This document shows positions 60,850-64,000 of a stretch of DNA of 64,000 nucleotides, one piece after another. Within the stretch, counting starts at the first letter, position 1; each line of letters starts with the position of its first letter. The notes under the pieces were generated by a model. The model saw nothing but the letters and a program-made list of their open reading frames with translations. It made no database searches and was not told where the DNA came from. The DNA comes from Pseudomonas helleri (lineage in GTDB: Bacteria; Pseudomonadota; Gammaproteobacteria; Pseudomonadales; Pseudomonadaceae), in the NCBI RefSeq assembly GCF_001043025.1, contig NZ_JYLD01000009.1, positions 186,001 to 250,000 of the forward strand, in the 5' to 3' direction. The translations under genes were made by a program, and so were the position numbers.

Positions 60850-60866
60850 GACCCAACTCTAGGGTC
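60850..60866. promoter_or_regulatory. MerR-type operator GACCC-N7-GGGTC
   Basis: GACCC-AACTCTA-GGGTC in the 74-bp divergent region. On the minus strand TTGACC (60868-60863) is a -35 element directly joined to this dyad, as in promoters activated by MerR regulators with a long 18-19-bp spacer. The -10 is weak (TTTACG). Confidence 0.6.
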
Positions 60867-60879
60867 AAGCGGTGTTTTC

Positions 60880-61302
60880 ATGAAAATCGGAGAGCTCGAA
60901 GCCCGCAGCGGTGCCAGCCGCCATACGCTACGTTACTACGAGCAAATCGGCCTGATCTCACCGCAGCGGCGGACCAACAACTACCGCGATTACACAACCC
61001 AAACGCTGCACGACCTGGACTTTATCAAGCGTGCGCAAAGCATGGGATTTTCCTTGGGGGAAATAGGCGAGATTCTGGATGCGCAGCGCAATAAGCTGAT
61101 CGACTGTGCTGACGGCGCCAAGCTGATTGAAAAAAAGATGGCAGAAGTCCAACTGAAAATCGCCAACCTTCAAAGTATTTATCGGTATCTGGATGAAGAG
61201 CGGGCAAACCTTGAAGCTAGTGCAGCTAAACAGCTTGAGTTGGAGCAGTTGAATAACTCAGCCGGGCAACAGGGGTTGGGGGGTGAAGTGGGGTTCATCT
61301 AG
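60880..61302 (+). CDS. MerR-family transcriptional regulator
   Basis: 140 residues. Winged helix MKIGELEARSGASRHTLRYYEQIGLISPQRRTNNYRDYT, then a long coiled-coil dimer helix (KLIEKKMAEVQLKIANLQSIYRYLDEERANLEA). It lacks the Cys set of metal sensors (one Cys, in LIDCADGAK), so it resembles organic-ligand or oxidant-type members. It is divergent from the epimerase gene and probably activates it through the dyad at 60850-60866. Confidence 0.9.
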   Translation: MKIGELEARSGASRHTLRYYEQIGLISPQRRTNNYRDYTTQTLHDLDFIKRAQSMGFSLGEIGEILDAQRNKLIDCADGAKLIEKKMAEVQLKIANLQSIYRYLDEERANLEASAAKQLELEQLNNSAGQQGLGGEVGFI

Positions 61303-61615
61303 GCGGCACCCACTCGATAATCTGTAGCCGTTTGGCGGTGGCCGAAAGCAGACTGTCGCGAAGGGCCGCTTTCGGCCAATAGGAGCCGCTGGACAGCTTG
61401 GGCAGGTGTTGTCGTTCTGCGTTTGCCTTCAACGTTCGCGGGTTCGCACTGGGTTGGGGTAAAGAAGGCATGGCGGCGGCCTTTTCTCTCTCCCGAAGTG
61501 TCGCGCGTACAGTCTGCCCTGTTATGCTGATTCAGCCGTCCAGCGTGTAGATAAGATGCTATACGGCGTTAAGTGACAGGTATGTTGGCTAATTGATAGT
61601 TAGGGAAAACTGAGT
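61303..61615. other. intergenic region with hairpin GGCCGAAAGC-N18-GCTTTCGGCC
   Basis: 313 bp between the MerR gene and a lipoprotein gene. It contains a 10-bp inverted repeat (61340-61349 and 61368-61377) that could end the MerR transcript, though it has no T tract. A related GGCCGAAAGC stretch stands at 62190 after the lipoprotein gene. I see no gene in it. Confidence 0.5.
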
Positions 61616-62176
61616 ATGCGTCGCTTAAAAGCCAACGGGTTTGTGTTTGTCAGCATTGCGATACTCTGTTGCGGCTGCACATCTTATTCGTCCCAGCCGA
61701 CAATCAACGAACCCGTTGAACCCGAAACACAAGAAATCATCTCCAGCTTCAGTTACGCAATAAACTCCCCATGGAAAGACAGTCGCTTCGGCAAGGACGC
61801 ATACTCAGCGACACTCAACGTTATTCCCGATGCACAGGATAAGAACTCCAGCCTTGCCGCCCCGAGCCTGCCGGCATTAGAAATAAAGATCTCGGAGTTC
61901 TCATCTGGCGGCGCTTGCGGACAAGATTACTTGACGGGTCTGAGTCTGGGTTTGATCCCCAGTTGGTGTACGCGGACAAACCTTTTCAAGTTTGATTTTA
62001 TATTGAATAAGGACCAGCGCTTTTGCAGGCAGAAAACCTACTCGATAAACTCCACGTCGTTTTCACATCTCACGATGATTCCGTTTGCACTCTTCAATAC
62101 GGGCAATCAGCCATTGACGCTCTATCAGGCGGCGCTTAAAGATTTTCTTCGCAGAGGTCAATGTGCGACACGTTGA
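61616..62176 (+). CDS. predicted lipoprotein of unknown function
   Basis: 186 residues. The N terminus has a hydrophobic run and the lipobox LCCGCTS. The rest is a soluble domain with FSSGGACGQDYLTGLSLGLIPSWCTRTNLFKFDFIL and three further Cys. No family is recognised. The coding region is more AT-rich than its neighbours. The ATG has AGGGAAAA about 8 bp upstream. Confidence 0.72.
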   Translation: MRRLKANGFVFVSIAILCCGCTSYSSQPTINEPVEPETQEIISSFSYAINSPWKDSRFGKDAYSATLNVIPDAQDKNSSLAAPSLPALEIKISEFSSGGACGQDYLTGLSLGLIPSWCTRTNLFKFDFILNKDQRFCRQKTYSINSTSFSHLTMIPFALFNTGNQPLTLYQAALKDFLRRGQCATR

Positions 62177-62341
62177 GAGGCTGCTTTTGGCCGAAAGCCG
62201 ACTTTCGTGACGTTCAAGCGAACTCTCACGACAGCCATTTAAGACGTGCAAACGCCCCATCCATCTACTAATAGGGCACGCAGAAATGTGTTGCTCACTT
62301 CAACATCACAAGCCCCCGAAAATATCAGCTCACGCCCGCGC

Positions 62342-63235
62342 TCACATCCGGTGATGTTCTAGCAAGAAATCCACGAACAATCGCACTCGCGCAGGCATTG
62401 CCGCCCCGCCGACGAACACCGCATGAATCGGTTCGCGGTCCCCGGGGTTCCAGGCTTCCAGCAGGGGAATAAGGTCGCCGCGCTGCAGGTCCTCGCTCAC
62501 GCTGAACTCACCGATACGTGCAATGCCGGCACCTACGCGCGCGAGTTGTGCCAGCGCTTCACCACTGCTGCATTCGATGTTACCGCTGACCTTTAGGGAG
62601 AACTCTTCTCCATCACGGATGAACGGCCAGTTGGGTTCGGCACGCCGGAAGTTGAAGCGTAGGCAGTTGTGCTGCAACAGGTCTTCCGGTGCCTGGGGGA
62701 TGCCGTGGCGCTGTAAATACTCGGGCGATGCCACCACGACCTGGCCGGTGTCGCCGATTCTGCGCGCGGTCAGCGGGCTGTCAGGCAGATGGCCAAAGCG
62801 GACCGCGACGTCGGCCTGCCCGCCGAGAATGTCGACCACTTCGTCGCCGAGGGTAAGGTCGACGACGATGTTCGGGTAACGGGCGCTGAATGCTGCAACC
62901 AAGGGAACGATGGCCAGCCGCCCATGGCCAAGGGCCGCACTGACCCGCAATCGCCCCTTGGGTACGCCCTGATCGGCGATGGCTTCTTCGACCTCGTCCA
63001 TGTCGGCCAGGATACGCCGGGCGCCGCGCAGGAACGCTTCGCCCTCGGCAGTAAAGGTGATCGCTCGGGTGGTGCGCAACAGCAGGCGGGTGCCAAGGCG
63101 TTGCTCGGTACGCGCGATGATCCGACTGACTGCTGAGGGTGTCAGGCCCAGTGCTCGCGCAGCGGCCGAGAGGCTGCCTTCCTGAGCCACGGTGGTGAAC
63201 ACGCTCATTTCACCTGACCTGCCGTTGAAGTCCAC
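62342..63235 (-). CDS. LysR-family transcriptional regulator
   Basis: 297 residues from the GTG at 63235, which has GGGAGG just upstream; an ATG 27 bp downstream (MSVFTTVAQ) is the other candidate. HTH VFTTVAQEGSLSAAARALGLTPSAVSRIIARTEQRLG, then the CrgA-type ligand domain. It is divergent from the MFS gene at 63330 and shares a 94-bp promoter region with AATGCTA (63267) and TAGCATT (63299) half-sites. It probably controls that exporter. Confidence 0.9.
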   Translation of the reverse strand: MDFNGRSGEMSVFTTVAQEGSLSAAARALGLTPSAVSRIIARTEQRLGTRLLLRTTRAITFTAEGEAFLRGARRILADMDEVEEAIADQGVPKGRLRVSAALGHGRLAIVPLVAAFSARYPNIVVDLTLGDEVVDILGGQADVAVRFGHLPDSPLTARRIGDTGQVVVASPEYLQRHGIPQAPEDLLQHNCLRFNFRRAEPNWPFIRDGEEFSLKVSGNIECSSGEALAQLARVGAGIARIGEFSVSEDLQRGDLIPLLEAWNPGDREPIHAVFVGGAAMPARVRLFVDFLLEHHRM

Positions 63236-63329
63236 TTGTGCCTCCCGCGCAAAGGTGATTGCCAAAAATGCTATCTACCGCTTGAAAAGACGGGATCGTA
63301 GCATTAGCGGCATAGATAAGGAGCCTTTC

Positions 63330-64000
63330 ATGCGTATCAATCCACCCCTCGTAGCGCTCGCCATCGGTGCCTTTGGCATCGGCGTAACAGAATTCGCCCC
63401 TATGGGCATGTTGCCGGGTATCGCTGCGGATCTGGGCGTTTCCATTCCGGCCGCCGGTTTGCTGGTCAGTGCGTATGCGCTGGGCGTATTGCTCGGCGCA
63501 CCGTTGATGACCCTGACCACCGGCAAAATTCCCCGGCGCTATCTGCTGATCGGGCTCATGGCGATTTTCACCCTGGGTAATCTGATGTCAGCCCTGGCCA
63601 CCGATTACTACAGCCTCATGATCGCCAGGGTGGTGACCTCACTCAACCATGGTGCATTTTTTGGTGTGGGCTCCATCGTCGCCGCCAGCGTGGTCGCCCC
63701 GGAAAAACGTGCCGGGGCGGTTGCGGCGATGTTCATGGGCCTGACCCTGGCGACCATCGGCGGCGTGCCGCTGGCCACCTGGTTTGGTGAACTGTTCGGT
63801 TGGCGCACCGCGTTCTGGGGAATCACTGGCCTCGGCTTGTTGACCATGGCCGCCTTGTGGTTCGCCCTGCCTAACCTGAAGGCGCCGCCAAGCGCCGGTG
63901 TCATGGCCGAAATTCGAGTACTGGGGCGCGGTCCAGTGCTGAGCGCGTTGGCCCTGACCGTCGTCGGATCGAGCGCAATGTTTACCGTCTTCACTTACAT
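63330..64000 (+). CDS. MFS transporter, DHA1 family, partial
   Basis: About 223 residues are visible; the gene runs off the right edge. MRINPPLVALAIGAFGIGVTEFAPMGMLPGIAADLGVS and the helix-3 and helix-4 region LLIGLMAIFTLGNLMSALA with RVVTSLNHGAFFGVGS match AraJ/YdhP-type exporters. AAGGAG precedes the ATG. It is divergent from and probably controlled by the LysR gene at 62342-63235. Confidence 0.87.
   Translation, partial: MRINPPLVALAIGAFGIGVTEFAPMGMLPGIAADLGVSIPAAGLLVSAYALGVLLGAPLMTLTTGKIPRRYLLIGLMAIFTLGNLMSALATDYYSLMIARVVTSLNHGAFFGVGSIVAASVVAPEKRAGAVAAMFMGLTLATIGGVPLATWFGELFGWRTAFWGITGLGLLTMAALWFALPNLKAPPSAGVMAEIRVLGRGPVLSALALTVVGSSAMFTVFTY

Noticed and set aside
61340..61377. Small RNA gene at the GGCCGAAAGC hairpin
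   Set aside because: Only one stem, no T tract and no clear promoter; it is better read as a weak terminator or repeat.

Overview
The window looks like chromosomal DNA of a Pseudomonas of the fluorescens group. It is GC-rich, carries a muxABC-type RND efflux operon, and is dotted with the GTAGGAGCGAGC...GCTCGCTCCTAC hairpin repeats (REP doublets, or REPINs) and GTAGTCGCTGACGAG-type repeats known from that group. It is metabolic accessory territory: several transporter-enzyme-regulator units of the soil or rhizosphere kind. I see no rRNA, tRNA, CRISPR array, prophage or insertion sequence.

Layout. 1-5258 (-): muxA, muxB and the start of muxC. 5476-7510 (-): a visibly AT-richer two-gene cassette, an EamA exporter plus a 351-residue protein I cannot place. 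7934-8335: a glyoxalase-fold protein. 8376-19009: a sugar-acid (aldonate) catabolic locus with two ACS-type MFS importers, an LysR regulator, an SDR, two FAH-fold enzymes, a DenD-like dehydrogenase, a beta-hydroxyacid dehydrogenase and an IlvD/EDD dehydratase. An ATAAC-N5-GTTAT box stands in front of both ends. 19106-20509 (-): a DHA2 drug exporter. 20621-34846: a large unit I read as uptake and breakdown of an organosulfur compound. It has two alkanesulfonate-monooxygenase-like flavin enzymes, a TonB receptor, a peptide-type ABC transporter, an SfnB/DszC-like flavoprotein, an outer-membrane channel, ThiM and a rhodanese. The substrate-binding protein of its ABC transporter is cut by one in-frame TAA.

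35000-39025: a Fur box, a FecI-type sigma factor, FecR and a siderophore receptor (cell-surface signalling). 39199-42046: a lipoprotein, a convergent alginate lyase, and an isochorismatase-like hydrolase preceded by a possible threonine-rich leader peptide and terminator. 42066-42735: a tandem array of a composite repeat of about 155 bp. 42965-45270: an aldehyde dehydrogenase and an LysR regulator. 45624-50881: an SDR, a lambda-crystallin-type dehydrogenase, a BKACE enzyme, an MFS importer and a GntR/FCD repressor, tied together by three copies of TGTGATCACA, two of them inside promoter spacers.

51073-54083: a lipoprotein, an AraC regulator and a divergent DHA1 exporter. 54230-59658: two aldo/keto reductases around a flavodoxin, a cupin, a broken carboxymuconolactone decarboxylase, an exported hydrolase and an LysR regulator. 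An identical ATGAG-N5-CTCAT box lies before the first gene and before the regulator. 59735-61302: a divergent epimerase/MerR pair. 61616-62176: a lipoprotein. 62342-64000: an LysR regulator and a divergent MFS exporter cut by the window end.

The strongest new points are regulatory (three self-consistent operator sets and one possible attenuator), plus the interrupted transporter gene and the unplaced AT-rich cassette.
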